Positions 18,231 through 28,900 of a DNA stretch of 64,000 nucleotides are shown here, in pieces. The notes under the pieces were generated by a model. It was given only the letters and a program-made list of their open reading frames with translations. It had not been told where the DNA came from and did not search any database. The stretch is from Bog-159 sp035499555 (GTDB lineage: Bacteria > Acidobacteriota > Terriglobia > Bryobacterales > Bryobacteraceae). The stretch's first letter is position 1. The number at the start of each line of letters is the position of its first letter. The position numbers and the translations under genes were made by a program. Location of the stretch: assembly GCA_035499555.1 (NCBI GenBank), contig DATJYO010000036.1, positions 124,001-188,000 on the forward strand, in the 5' to 3' direction.

Positions 18231-20621
18231 ATGGACCTGAAGTTCGCCCTCCGCTCCCTGCGCAAGAATCCGGGCTTCACCCTCATCGCTGTCGCCGTCA
18301 TGGCCCTCGGTATCGGCGCCAATACCGCCGTATTCAGCGTCGTCAACGCCGTCCTGCTGCGGCCCCTGGCTTTTCCCCATCCCGGCCGCATCGTGACCCT
18401 CTCCTCGCTGTGGAAAAAAGGCGGCGCTCATGGCCAGGTCTCCGCGCCCGACTTTCACGACTGGCACAACCAGAGCACCGCCTTCGCCGCCATGGCCTAC
18501 TACGATGACGACTCCACCGCGGTCATGGCCGGCGGCGCCGCCCAGTACGCCCACGTCGCCGAGGTCACGCCGGAGTTCTTCCAGGTCTTCGAAGTCGATC
18601 CGGTGGTGGGCCGCCCCTTCTCCGCCGAAGAGTTGAAACCCGGCGGCGGTGGCGCCGTGTTGATCGGCAATGCGTACTGGCACAGCCACTTCGGCGGCAA
18701 CCCCGAAGCCGTCGGGCAGAGCCTGCGCATGCTGGGCTCGAGTTTCCGCATCGCCGGCGTCCTGCCGCCCGGCTTCCAGTTTCCGCATGAGACCGAGATC
18801 TGGCTGCCCGCCAACGTGGTGTTCCCCGAAACCGAATCGCGCTCCGCTCACAACTACCTGGTCGTCGGACGCCTGAAAGCCGGCGTCAGCCTGGAACAGG
18901 CGCAGGCGCAGATGGCCGCCATCGGCGCCCGCCTCGAACAGCAGTATCCCAATAGCAACAAGAACAAGTCGGTGGCCGTCGTGCGCATGCGCGACGAAAT
19001 GGTCCGCGATGTGCGCCTGACGCTCTACCTGCTCCTGGGCGCGGTCGCGCTCGTGCTTCTGATTGGCTGCGCCAACGTGGCCAACCTGCTGCTCGCCAAA
19101 GCTACCGGCCGCACCCGCGAGATCGCCATCCGCGCCGCCGTCGGCGCCAGCCGCGCCCGCATCGTCCGCCAGTTGATCACCGAGAGCGCCGTGCTGGCCC
19201 TGATCGCCGGCGCCGCCGGCCTGCTCCTGGCCAAATGGGGATCCGACCTGCTCGTGGCCCTGGCCCCCGGCAACATCCCGCGCCTCGCCGAAACCGGCAT
19301 TGACGCGCCTGTGCTGCTCTTCACCCTGGGACTCTCCGCGGCCGCCAGCCTGCTCTTCGGCCTCGCCCCTGCGCTCCAGATCTCCCGCCTCGACCTGAAC
19401 GAAACGCTCAAGCAGGGCGCCGCGCGCGCCATCGTCGGTGGCGGCGCCGGCCGCCTGCGCGCGGTGTTCACGGTCCTGGAAGTGGCCCTGGCTGTCGTCC
19501 TGCTCTCCGGCGCCGGACTGCTCATCCGCAGCTTCGCCGCCCTCCAGAATGTGACCCTCGGATTCCATCCGGAACATGTCCTGGTCATGGAGACCAGCGT
19601 CCCCTCCGCCGGCCTTCAAAGCGCCCGCCGCGCCACCGCCTTCTACAAGGACCTGATCGCGGACCTGGCCACGCTCCCCGGCGTCTCCGCCGTCGGCGCC
19701 ACCCGCACGCCCCCCGGCCAGGTCAGCTCCTGGGGCGGCTACTTCGTTGACCACATCGGCAGCTTCAAAACCACCATGCCGCAGGCTGTCATGTCGGTGA
19801 TGTCGCCCGGCGCCCTCGCTACTCTCGGCATACCGCTCAAGCGCGGCCGCGACTTCTCCGCCGCCGATACCTTCGACGCGCCCTTCACCGCCATCGTCAA
19901 TGAGTCGCTCGCGCGCAAAGCCTTCCCCGGCCAGGATCCCCTGGGCCGCATGATCTACTGCGGCCTCGACTCCATGAAGCCCATGCGCATCGTCGGCGTA
20001 GCCGGCGACGTCCGCCAGTTCGGACCCGCCACCGCACCCTGGCCCGAAATCATCATGCCCTACGAGCAGCACCCGCAGCCCTCCACCGCCCTCAGCGTCC
20101 TGGTGCGGACGGCCGCGCGCCAGAATACCCTGTGGACCGCCATCCAGCGCTTGGTCCGCCGGCACTCCGCCGAAGTGCCCGTCAAATTCACCAGCATGTC
20201 GGACCTGCTCGCCGGCAACACCGCCGCGCCGCGCTTCCGCACTCTGCTCCTGGCCCTCTTCGCCGGACTCGCGGTCGTGCTGGCGATGGCCGGCGTCTAC
20301 GGCGTGGTGGCCTACGCCGTCGGCCAGCGCGCCAGTGAGATTGGCCTGCGCATGGCTTTGGGCGCCACCGCCGGCGACGTCCTCCGCCTGGTGCTGCGCC
20401 AGAGCATGGCTTTGACCGCGGCCGGCATGGCCATCGGCCTCGTCGCCGCGGCCGCCGCCACCCGCCTGCTCGCCAGCATGCTCTTCGAGGTGAAGCCTAC
20501 CGATCCGGCCACCTACCTGGGCGTGGCCGTCCTGCTGGGAGCCGTCTCCATGGCCGCCAGCTACATCCCCGCCCGCCGCGCCTCGCGCGTCGATCCGCTC
20601 TCCGCCCTGCGCCAGGAATGA
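18231..20621 (+). CDS. ADOP-family ABC permease (MacB/FtsX type)
   Basis: A 796-residue permease of the acidobacterial duplicated orphan permease type. It opens MDLKFALRSLRKNPGFTL with a first membrane helix, has a MacB-like periplasmic domain (~residues 50-230), an FtsX core (VALVLLIGCANVANLLLAKATGRTREIAIRAA, ~270-300), a second periplasmic domain and a second FtsX core ending ARRASRVDPLSALRQE. Such proteins usually lack a linked ATPase, as here. The TTG eight codons upstream is not needed because the ATG at 18231 matches the family start. It overlaps the serine hydrolase gene by 4 bp (ATGA), so the two are co-translated. Confidence 0.9.
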   Translation: MDLKFALRSLRKNPGFTLIAVAVMALGIGANTAVFSVVNAVLLRPLAFPHPGRIVTLSSLWKKGGAHGQVSAPDFHDWHNQSTAFAAMAYYDDDSTAVMAGGAAQYAHVAEVTPEFFQVFEVDPVVGRPFSAEELKPGGGGAVLIGNAYWHSHFGGNPEAVGQSLRMLGSSFRIAGVLPPGFQFPHETEIWLPANVVFPETESRSAHNYLVVGRLKAGVSLEQAQAQMAAIGARLEQQYPNSNKNKSVAVVRMRDEMVRDVRLTLYLLLGAVALVLLIGCANVANLLLAKATGRTREIAIRAAVGASRARIVRQLITESAVLALIAGAAGLLLAKWGSDLLVALAPGNIPRLAETGIDAPVLLFTLGLSAAASLLFGLAPALQISRLDLNETLKQGAARAIVGGGAGRLRAVFTVLEVALAVVLLSGAGLLIRSFAALQNVTLGFHPEHVLVMETSVPSAGLQSARRATAFYKDLIADLATLPGVSAVGATRTPPGQVSSWGGYFVDHIGSFKTTMPQAVMSVMSPGALATLGIPLKRGRDFSAADTFDAPFTAIVNESLARKAFPGQDPLGRMIYCGLDSMKPMRIVGVAGDVRQFGPATAPWPEIIMPYEQHPQPSTALSVLVRTAARQNTLWTAIQRLVRRHSAEVPVKFTSMSDLLAGNTAAPRFRTLLLALFAGLAVVLAMAGVYGVVAYAVGQRASEIGLRMALGATAGDVLRLVLRQSMALTAAGMAIGLVAAAAATRLLASMLFEVKPTDPATYLGVAVLLGAVSMAASYIPARRASRVDPLSALRQE

Positions 20622-21982
20622 AGAACTCTTGCCGCCTTCCGCCCGATCATCGGCGCAGTGACGAAATCGGCGCGATTCTGGTCAATCGCATCGATCGCCA
20701 AAAACAAGCCGTCGGCATCGTCGTAGGCATCCTCGACCCCCATGGCCGCCGCCTCATCCCCCACGGCAAACTCGCCGCCGGCGACCCCCGCAACGTGGAT
20801 GGAGACACCGTCTTTGAAATCGGATCTGTCTCCAAGGTCTTCACTTCGCTGCTATTGGCGGACATGGTGAACAGTAAAGAGGTCGCCCTCCACGATCCAG
20901 CCGCCCGATATCTTCCCCCACATGTCAGGATGCCGGGACGGAACGGCAAAGACATCACGCTGCTTGATCTTTCTATGCACAGCTCCGGGCTCCCCCGCGT
21001 CCCCGGCAACCTGAACCCCAAGGACCCATCGAATCCCTACGCCGGCTACGGCGTGAACGATTTGTACCAGTTCCTTTCCGCCTGCACGCTGCCGCGCGAC
21101 CCCGGTTCCGAAATTGAATATTCCAACCTGGGCGCCGGACTCCTCGGCCACATCCTCGCGCGCTGCGCCGGAACCGATTACGAGACCCTGCTCAGAGATC
21201 GCATTACCGAACCGCTCGGCATGCCGGACACCGGTATTACGCTTTCGTCATCCATGGAGCGGCGCATGGCTACGGGTCACAACGCGATGCTCGCGCCTGT
21301 CACCAACTGGGACTTCTCCGCGCTTGCCGGCGCCGGCGCGCTGCGCTCCTCGGCCAATGACATGCTGACCTTCCTCGAAGCGTTCCTGGGCTATCGAGAA
21401 TCGCCCCTCGCACCCGCCATGAAAGCCATGCTCGAAGTGCGCCGTCCCGTGAGCCAGACAGCCTTCGAGGTTGGTTTGGGATGGAATATTCTCGGCGAGA
21501 TCGTCTGGCATGACGGAGGCACCGGAGGATTCCGATCGTTCCTCGGATACCATCCTCAAGCGCGCATCGGGGTGGTGGCGCTCGCCAATGCTTCGACTCC
21601 GGGCGGTGTCGATGACATCGCCATGCATATCCTCAACCCGGAATTGCCGCTTACCAGCCTCGATCCTCCCGAACCGCGCCCTGCGATTCCTACGGATCCC
21701 GCCCTCCTGGATCGCTACACGGGACGCTATCGATTGCCGGACCGCATTCTCGAAATCACGCGCAACGGCGGCCGCCTCTTCGCCCAGGTCGTTGCGGCCG
21801 GCGGGAAGCCCATCGCCGCGCCTGCGTTTGAAATGTCTGCCGGGAGCGAGAACAACTTCTTCGTGAAGGCGGCCGGCTCACAGATTGCCTTTGAAACTGG
21901 CCCCGATGGCCGCGTTACCAGTCTGACCATGCACCGGCCCGGCCGCGAGCCAATGCTCGCCCTCCGGCTCACGCCGTCGTGA
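20618..21982 (+). CDS. Serine beta-lactamase-like hydrolase (class C / PBP4* family)
   Basis: A 454-residue penicillin-binding-protein-like hydrolase. The nucleophile motif SxxK is SVSK at residues 70-73 (FEIGSVSKVFTSLLL), the second motif is EYSNLGAG (~residue 165) and the third is HDGGTGG (~residue 290). The ~100-residue C-terminal domain (LLDRYTGRYRLPDRILEITRNGGRLFAQ) is of the DUF3471-like type often attached to such hydrolases. No signal peptide is evident. The substrate is unknown; esterase or D-amino-peptidase activity is as likely as beta-lactamase activity. It is coupled to the ADOP permease by a 4-bp overlap and overlaps the convergent lyase gene by 14 bp. Confidence 0.87.
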   Translation: MKNSCRLPPDHRRSDEIGAILVNRIDRQKQAVGIVVGILDPHGRRLIPHGKLAAGDPRNVDGDTVFEIGSVSKVFTSLLLADMVNSKEVALHDPAARYLPPHVRMPGRNGKDITLLDLSMHSSGLPRVPGNLNPKDPSNPYAGYGVNDLYQFLSACTLPRDPGSEIEYSNLGAGLLGHILARCAGTDYETLLRDRITEPLGMPDTGITLSSSMERRMATGHNAMLAPVTNWDFSALAGAGALRSSANDMLTFLEAFLGYRESPLAPAMKAMLEVRRPVSQTAFEVGLGWNILGEIVWHDGGTGGFRSFLGYHPQARIGVVALANASTPGGVDDIAMHILNPELPLTSLDPPEPRPAIPTDPALLDRYTGRYRLPDRILEITRNGGRLFAQVVAAGGKPIAAPAFEMSAGSENNFFVKAAGSQIAFETGPDGRVTSLTMHRPGREPMLALRLTPS

Positions 21983-23468
21983 GCCGCCCCGCGTGGATCG
22001 CCTCCGCCAGCGCGGCCACATCGCCTTCCATCGGACGGTCGCATTCCAGGAAAGCCGCCGTCTTCCGCACCGCCTCGTACACCTGCCGCGATCCCGCGCC
22101 CAGGCGCGCCGGACCGCCGCGCAGATCCACCGCCTGCGTTCCCGCCAGCAGCACCATCGCCGTGGCGTTGCGCAGGCATTCCAGCGTTTCCGCCGCGGTC
22201 ACCGCCGAATGCATGCCCAGGCTCACCAGGTCCTGGTTGTACTGCTCGGTCGGCAGCGAGTGGATCGAGCTCGGACCGGCCATCTGCCGGATCGCGCACG
22301 CCAGGCTGGTGATGCTCAACTGCATGCCCTTGAATCCCGAGTTCATCCCCGGATCGGGCACCAGGTTCGCCGGCAGCCCGCCGTTGAACCGGTCGTCCAC
22401 CAGCACCGCGAACAGCGCGTTGGCCCAGTTGCCCTCGATGGCGAAATCCAGCTTCCAGGTGTCCAGCAGGCGCGAGATGTGGCCGCCGTAGAAATTGCCG
22501 GCGCGGTACAGATTGCCCGTGTCCGGATCGATCAGCGGATTGTCGTTCGCCGAGTTGATCTCCCGCTCGATCACCGCCCGCCCGCCGTCTAATCCCTCCC
22601 AGGCCGGCCCGATCCCCTGCGGCACGCAGCGCAGCGAATAGCAGGCCTGCATGCTCGATTCCTTCACATAGCCGCTGCCCGCCAGCAACCCGCGCACATA
22701 CGCCGCCACTGCGATCTGCCCCGGATGGCTTTTGCTCTCGTGCACCCACGGCTGATACGCCTCCGCCGGCGCCTGCAACGCCTCGATCGCCAGCGCCACC
22801 GCTCCCAGCAGTGCGCGCAGTACCTGCCCCGCATCCACGAACAGCAGCGCCGCGAACGCCGTCATGCTGGTGGTGCCGTTGATCAGCGCCAGCCCTTCCT
22901 TGGGCGCGAAGTGCATGGTCTCGATCCCTGCCGCGCGCAAGGCCTCCGCGGCGGTCACCCGCCGGCCCTGGTAGTCGGCCTGCCCTATCCCCAGCAGCGT
23001 GCGCGCGATGTAAGCCGACGGCATCAGGTCGCCGCTCGCGCCCACCGACCCGTAGCGCGGCACCACCGGGACGATGCCGTGATTGAGCAGCGCCGCCAGC
23101 CCGTCTGCCAGTTCCGGACGCACCGCCGACGAACCGCGCGCGAATGTCGCCAGCCGCAGCAGCATCGCCGCCCGTACCACCTCCGCCGGCAGCGGCGCGC
23201 CCGTGCCGCAGGAGAGATGGTTCATCAGGTTGTGCTGGAACCGCTCGGTTTGCTCGGCGTTCAGCGAGAACTTGATGTTGCCGCCCACCCCGGTGTTGAC
23301 CCCGTAGATGCGATCGCCGCCTGCCAGCCGCTCCTCCAGCCGCCGCCGGCCCTGTGCCATGCGCGCGCGTGCCGCGTCCGCGAACTGAACCGTGTGGCCG
23401 CCCCGCGCTACCGCGGCGACGTCTTCGATGGTGAGAGGATGAGTGCCCAGAGTCGTAGTGGCTGACAT
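21969..23468 (-). CDS. Aromatic amino acid ammonia-lyase (HutH/PAL/TAL family)
   Basis: A 499-residue MIO-dependent lyase or aminomutase. The MIO prosthetic group forms from Ala-Ser-Gly at residues 144-146 (GSVGASGDLMPSAY); the catalytic Tyr is in IYGVNTGVGGN (~55). The gene would usually be called histidine ammonia-lyase, but two family-specific positions argue otherwise. The selectivity pair is His84-Leu85 (LMNHLSCG), as in bacterial tyrosine ammonia-lyase, and the C-terminal motif is EQYNQDLVSLG, with Gln where HAL has the catalytic QEDHVS-type Glu. No other hut gene is nearby. A tyrosine or phenylalanine substrate is therefore inferred. Start at the ATG at 23468. Confidence 0.85.
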   Translation of the reverse strand: MSATTTLGTHPLTIEDVAAVARGGHTVQFADAARARMAQGRRRLEERLAGGDRIYGVNTGVGGNIKFSLNAEQTERFQHNLMNHLSCGTGAPLPAEVVRAAMLLRLATFARGSSAVRPELADGLAALLNHGIVPVVPRYGSVGASGDLMPSAYIARTLLGIGQADYQGRRVTAAEALRAAGIETMHFAPKEGLALINGTTSMTAFAALLFVDAGQVLRALLGAVALAIEALQAPAEAYQPWVHESKSHPGQIAVAAYVRGLLAGSGYVKESSMQACYSLRCVPQGIGPAWEGLDGGRAVIEREINSANDNPLIDPDTGNLYRAGNFYGGHISRLLDTWKLDFAIEGNWANALFAVLVDDRFNGGLPANLVPDPGMNSGFKGMQLSITSLACAIRQMAGPSSIHSLPTEQYNQDLVSLGMHSAVTAAETLECLRNATAMVLLAGTQAVDLRGGPARLGAGSRQVYEAVRKTAAFLECDRPMEGDVAALAEAIHAGRLTTA

Positions 23469-23553
23469 GTGAAAGGGATCTTTCGATTGTACCTGAAAGG
23501 ACGGGCCGCGGCCAAAACCGTGAGAGCCGCCTGCCTGTGATATCCTCTACTGC

Positions 23554-23913
23554 ATGTCAAAAATCCTCTGGATCGCGATGCTCGCCGGGCTCGTCGCGCT
23601 GCCGCTCCTGGCCCACGATGTCTCCGGCAACTGGGAATTCAGCGTGGAGACCGGCGCCGGCAGCGGCAGCCCGTCCTTCGTCTTCAAACAGGCTGGCGAG
23701 ACCCTGACCGGCACTTACACCGGGCTGGTCGGTAAAGCCGAAGTCCACGGCACCGTGAAGGGAGACCAGATCGACTTCAAATTCGACTTCTCCTATTCCG
23801 GGCAGAGCGGGACGGCACACTATTGGGGAACGATCGAGAGCGACAAGAAGATGTCGGGGAAGCTGGACTACGCCGGGCTGGGTGAGGGGACCTGGACGGC
23901 TACGAAACAGTAA
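23554..23913 (+). CDS. Small secreted beta-barrel-like protein
   Basis: A 119-residue exported protein with a signal peptide (residues 1-20) and a compact beta-rich body of repeating G.W......G....F..K..GE.LTGTY.G patterns. It shares layout and several motifs with the 130-residue protein at 44781-45173. No enzymatic motif is seen and the function is unknown; lipocalin-like binding is possible. A TATCCT hexamer at 23541-23546 would place transcription start at or next to the ATG, suggesting a leaderless message. The gene is convergent with the tonB gene (7 bp apart). Confidence 0.7.
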   Translation: MSKILWIAMLAGLVALPLLAHDVSGNWEFSVETGAGSGSPSFVFKQAGETLTGTYTGLVGKAEVHGTVKGDQIDFKFDFSYSGQSGTAHYWGTIESDKKMSGKLDYAGLGEGTWTATKQ

Positions 23914-23919
23914 AACGGC

Positions 23920-24939
23920 TTACAACAGCCGGAAGTTGACTTCCACCGTCGCCGCCACCACCACCGGCTTGCCGTCCTTATAGCCGGGGCGGAACTTCCA
24001 CTTCTCCACCGCTTCCATGGCCTTCTCGTCCAACCCCAGGCCCAGGCTGCGCACCACCCGCAGATTGCGGGCTCTGCCGTTCGTGTCTACTTCGATGTAA
24101 AGCACCACCGTGCCCTGATACTTGGCCTTGCGCGCCTCTTCGGAGTATTCCGGCTCGGGCTTGTACAGCGGCACCGGCGCGGTCACGCCACCGCCCACGC
24201 GGAAAACGCCGCCGCCAAAACCGCCGCCTTCCCCAGGTCCGTATCCGCCGCCCTTACCCGGACCGACGCCACCGCCTGAACCCGACCCGATTCCGCCGCC
24301 CGATCCCGGGCCGTTCGAAGGCGGACCGAGCTTCGCCAGCGGATCGCCGTATTGCGCCATGTTGACGTTCGGCATGTTCACGTCCGGCGGCGCGATGATC
24401 GTCGGCTCCATCGGCAGCTTGGGATTCAGGTTGTTGAACACTTGCACCGGGGGTGTAAACTGTTTGAGCGAGACCTTCGGCAGCCTGCCCTTCGCGGCGG
24501 GCAGCGGCGAACGGTCCCCGCCGCCCCCTCCGCCCCCGGATGGCTTCTGCGGTCCGGCCTTGGGCTGATAGGGCGCCAGGTCCACCGGCGCGATCAAAGA
24601 GGTCACCTCTTTGGCCGCCTGCTGCACGGCTTTCGTGGATGCCAGCGTAAACAGGAGCACGACCACCGTGACGTGAATCGCCAGCGAATACGCCCCGGAT
24701 TGCTTCTTACGCCCGTAAAGTCCCCAGATGTCCTTTACCGGCACCGGTTTGGACGTCACTTGGAGCGGCGGCAGAACCGTCGGATGAATGAGTTCACGAA
24801 CGCTTTCGATCAGGGATTTGTACCACGGCGTGGCCAACTCCGGCGCCAGAAGATGATTCAGGTGCTCGGCGGGATCGAGTTGCGGTGTGTTGCTATCGGG
24901 ATCTGATGACGGGACGTTCTCCATGTTCTCAGACATCAT
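23920..24939 (-). CDS. TonB family energy transducer
   Basis: A 339-residue protein. Residues ~80-100 form the membrane anchor (YSLAIHVTVVVLLFTLASTKAV), and a Gly/Pro-rich linker with GSGGG-type repeats spans ~125-245. The C terminus is a canonical TonB domain: YKPEPEYSEEARKAKYQG ... EVDTNGRARNLRVVRSLGLGLDEKAMEAVEKWKFRPG. The N-terminal ~75 cytoplasmic residues are longer than in classical TonB. It would supply energy to outer-membrane receptors such as the one encoded at 25919-29395; this pairing is inferred only from proximity. Confidence 0.88.
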   Translation of the reverse strand: MMSENMENVPSSDPDSNTPQLDPAEHLNHLLAPELATPWYKSLIESVRELIHPTVLPPLQVTSKPVPVKDIWGLYGRKKQSGAYSLAIHVTVVVLLFTLASTKAVQQAAKEVTSLIAPVDLAPYQPKAGPQKPSGGGGGGGDRSPLPAAKGRLPKVSLKQFTPPVQVFNNLNPKLPMEPTIIAPPDVNMPNVNMAQYGDPLAKLGPPSNGPGSGGGIGSGSGGGVGPGKGGGYGPGEGGGFGGGVFRVGGGVTAPVPLYKPEPEYSEEARKAKYQGTVVLYIEVDTNGRARNLRVVRSLGLGLDEKAMEAVEKWKFRPGYKDGKPVVVAATVEVNFRLL

Positions 24940-25074
24940 CGCCCATGGGCCTCTCCGGCGTTCGTGGCGACCTGTTCACCCGATTCGACGCAGCCCGGGA
25001 GCGGTTCGTTACAGGTTTTGGAAATACTCAAGGCTTCTCTATGAATCTTAGCACAACGGAGATTTTTCGAAGAA

Positions 25075-25860
25075 TCAAGTGCCCGCGTACGGCTTTCGGA
25101 AGCACAAAACATACAGAGTACCGTCCCAGATCTCCTGTACCGTTACTTCCAGCATCCCCGCGGGCAGCAAACTCGCCGGAGCCGCGATCGTGCGCGGCCT
25201 GTTCTTGAAAAACGCCCCGCCGATCAGGCTGTTTTCGTGGCGCTTAGCCACCGCTTCGGTTTCGTCCACTACCACCAGGAGGGTGCCCGGTCGCGCCACC
25301 CGCACCATTTCCCCCAGCGCGGCTTCCGGATCGCTGAAAAAATTGATGCCGCCCACATGCAGCACGTGGTCAAATACCGCGTCCGGATACGGCAGATGCT
25401 CCGCCAACCCCTGGCACAGATGAAAACGGACGCCCAGGCGGCGGGCCCGCCGGCGGCAGCGCGCCAGCATGGCTGACGACAAATCCAGCCCGTAGAAATC
25501 CAGCCCGGCGTCCAGGTAAGGCCAATTCGCGCCGGTGCCGGCCGAGACTTCCAGCAGACTGCCGCCCGGCCGCGGTTCCAGCAGGTCCAGGTAGGCCTTG
25601 CGCCGCTTAGCGTCGGCGCCGCTGTGCGACCACGCATATAACCTCGTGGCCGCGTCGTAGAATGCCGCCATGCGGTCGTAGAGCTTCTGATAGCGCGCAT
25701 TCGGTCCGGCTACGGCTCCCGCCGGCAAAAACACCGGAACATCGCCATGCATGGCGTAGAGAAATCCCGTACGCGGATTCCGCAAACCGTCCGCCTCCTG
25801 AAGCAAGGGGCCGCGGTCGATGGGGTCCTGATAGGCAATCGGCAGCGTTTCGGCAGCCAT
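25075..25860 (-). CDS. SAM-dependent methyltransferase with N-terminal Trm112-like segment
   Basis: About 261 residues. The first ~50 residues (LPIAYQDPIDRGPLLQEADGL...TGFLYAMHGDVPVF) resemble the short Trm112/UPF0434-type module that often precedes class I methyltransferases, although its zinc cysteines are absent. The SAM-binding core follows: SLLEVSAGTGANWPYL (motif I), FYGLDLSSAML, LPYPDAVFDHVLHVGGINFF and VRVARPGTLLVVVDE. The ATG at 25860 is chosen; the frame is open for another 99 codons, but that stretch is antisense to the start of the receptor gene. The substrate is unknown. It is divergent from the TonB-dependent receptor with only 58 bp between start codons, so their promoters overlap. 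Confidence 0.82.
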   Translation of the reverse strand: MAAETLPIAYQDPIDRGPLLQEADGLRNPRTGFLYAMHGDVPVFLPAGAVAGPNARYQKLYDRMAAFYDAATRLYAWSHSGADAKRRKAYLDLLEPRPGGSLLEVSAGTGANWPYLDAGLDFYGLDLSSAMLARCRRRARRLGVRFHLCQGLAEHLPYPDAVFDHVLHVGGINFFSDPEAALGEMVRVARPGTLLVVVDETEAVAKRHENSLIGGAFFKNRPRTIAAPASLLPAGMLEVTVQEIWDGTLYVLCFRKPYAGT

Positions 25861-25918
25861 GGCCGTAACTATACATACATGCAGCAGATTAATCGTAGCT
25901 TCATTTTTAATAGAAACT

Positions 25919-28900
25919 ATGGTAAAGTTGTCCATGCCCCGCTCCGCCGCCGCCGCCGCCGTCATCCTCGCTTTCGCCTCCTGCGCCTGGCCGCAAGGCG
26001 AAACCACCAGCGCGATCGTCGGTTCAGTCCGGGATTCTTCCGGCGCCGCCCTTCCCGGAACTACGGTGATCCTCACCGCCACCGAAACCGGGGCCCGGCG
26101 CACCATGGTTACCGGCGAATCCGGCCGCTTCAGCTTCCCCCAACTGAAGCCCGGCACCTACGCGGTCGCGGCCGGCGCGCCCGGATTCGCTACCGAACGG
26201 CAGCCCTCCATCATCGCCGCCGTCGGCCAGACCGAGACCGTCGATTTCGTCCTCACCGTGGCCGCCGCCGCCCACGAGGATATCGTCGTCACAGCGGAAG
26301 CCCCGCTGATCGCCACCGATAATCCCAACACCTCGACCACTCTCAACGCCGCCGCCATCGAAAGCCTGCCCAATCCCGGATCCGACCTCACCTACCCGGC
26401 GCAGTTCTCGCCCGGCGCGCTCATCAATACCGCCGGCAGCAGCAACGACTTTGTGGGCGGACAGAACGGCTACGGCAACGTCCAGTTCAACGGACTCCCG
26501 GCGCTGTCCAACGCTTACATCGTGGACGGCCTCGAAAGCAACGATCCGCTGACCAACCTGAACAGCGGCCTCGCCACTAACCTGGTGCTGGGCTTGAACT
26601 CCGTCGCCGAAGTTACCGTCAACACCACTTCCTACGCCGTCGACCAGGGACGTTACGGCGCCTCCCAGGTCACCTATGTGACTAAGTCCGGCACTAACTC
26701 GTTTCACGGCAACTTATATGAGCTGTGGAACGGCGCCCGGCTCAACGCCGCGGACCTCTTCACCAATGCCACCCCGGGAAACCGCAAGCCGCGCTCCAAC
26801 GTGAACCACTTCGGCGGCAGCCTGGGCGGCCCCCTGCGCCGCAACCGCCTCTTCTTCTTCGGTGATTTCGAACAGCTCCGCATCGCGCTCCCCATCGTCA
26901 CGCCGGTCACCGTCCCCGCCCCGGCGTTTGAAAGCTATGTGCTCCAGCAACTGCCCCGCGGCGGCGTGGATAGCGTCTCCGGCGCGGTCTATCCGGCCGC
27001 GCCGCAGCTCGTCCCGTTCTACCGCAACCTGTTCTCGCTGTATCGCGGCTCCGGCGGAACTCCCCTCGCGGTCCTCGGCTGCCCGTTCAACGCCGCCGGC
27101 GGTTCCGCCGCCGGCGCCCCGCCCGACGGCGACGGATGTGCCCTGCGCCGCAGCGTCTCGCAGTCGAGCGGCGACCACGAACAGGTCGTCACCGCCCGCA
27201 TCGACTACAACATCAGTGCCGCGAATATAACCTGGTACCGCTTCCAGTCCGACAGCGGCCTGCAGGCGGCTTACACCGATCCCATCAACCCGCTGTTCAA
27301 CGCCATCTCCTCGCAGCCGCTCTATTCCTTCGCGGCTGGCTATACCCACATCTTCAGCCCGCGCCTGGTGAACTACTTCAATCCGGCGTTCTCGTGGTAC
27401 GAGAGTTTGTTCGGCCCCCCGAACCTGGCCCAAGCTTTGGCCGCCTTTCCCATCGTTCTCCAGGGCGTCGGCTCCAACGCGCCCTTCACCACGCTGGGCG
27501 GCCTCGACTACAACTGGGTGCAGGGCCGCCGCGCGTCCCGTGTTCATCTCAATGACAGCCTTTCCTGGGCCGGCAACCGGCATGACCTTCGCGTCGGGAT
27601 CAGCTCCCGCCGCCTGCGCATCAACGATTTCGATTTCAGCACTTACTCCACACCTCTCGTAACTTACACGACGCTGCCCCAATTCATCTACGGTGTAGCT
27701 TCCACCGCCACCGAGAGTTTCCCCTTGGCAGCCTCGCAGCCCTTCAACTACCTGAACGTGGACTTATATGCGCAGGATTCCATCAAGCTCGCGCCCCATC
27801 TCGACTGGACCGTCGGCGTGCGCCTGGCGTACAACTCCAATCCCGAAAATCCGCACGCCCTGATTGCCCGCCTGCCCGGCTCTTTTTACGCCTTGCCGCA
27901 CGACGTCGCTCAACCGCTCGACGAAACCATCGCGACCGGGCTGACACATCTGTTTCCGGCCACCCCCTGGGCGCTTTGGCAGCCGCGCACCGCCCTCGCT
28001 TGGCAGTTCGCGCCCGGCTCCGTCCTGCGGACCGGCTTCGGCGTCTTTTCCGATATCCTGCCCGGCAGCGTGGCCGATCTGGTCGGGGCCAATCCGCCCT
28101 ACGTCAACACGTTCCAGGGCGGACTGTTGGGATCCGCCGGCGGGCTGGCCCTCGCGCCGGGCGTGCCCAACAGCGCCGTCAATGCGGCAATGGCCGCCAA
28201 CCAGGCGTTTCTCGCCGGTTTCTCCCAGGGCGAGCTCTCCTGCGCCTCGCCCCAGGCCGACCCGGCGCGCTGCCTGCCGCCGGTTGCCACCAATGCCGTG
28301 CCCGACGGCCGCCTGCGCGCTCCTTACTTTCTGCAGTGGAGCTTCGGCCTCGAGCATCAAATCGGCAACGCGGCCGCCCTGCGCGCACAATATGTAGGCA
28401 CCCGCGCCGTCGATTTGCCCTACCAGACCGAGGTCAACGGCTACCAGACCGTCTGCCCGGGCTGTTTCGCGCCGTATCCTTACGCGCAGGCGCCCGATCC
28501 GCGCTTCGCCGCCGTGGACCAATTGGCGACCGGCGCTAACAGCCACTACCACGGCCTGCAGCTCACCGCTCAAAAACGCCTGTCGCACGGCCTCGACCTC
28601 CACGCCAACTACACCTGGAGCCATTGCCTGGATACCATATCGAATGGCGGCTTCCTGTCCTTTTCGTCGGCGGGTATCCTCTCGCCTCTGCCCGGCGAAT
28701 TGTGGCGCCAGTACGGTAGCTGCGATTACGATGTCCGCCACAACTTCAACGCGTCTTATATCTACGAGCTGCCCTTCCACACGAATCACGCGCGGTGGAA
28801 GTCGGTCGTGGAAGGCTGGCAGGTGTCCGGCGCCGTCTTCTGGCACAGCGGTCTGCCCTTCAGCGTACTCAGCGCGCCATACACCGCCGATGGCAACGGC

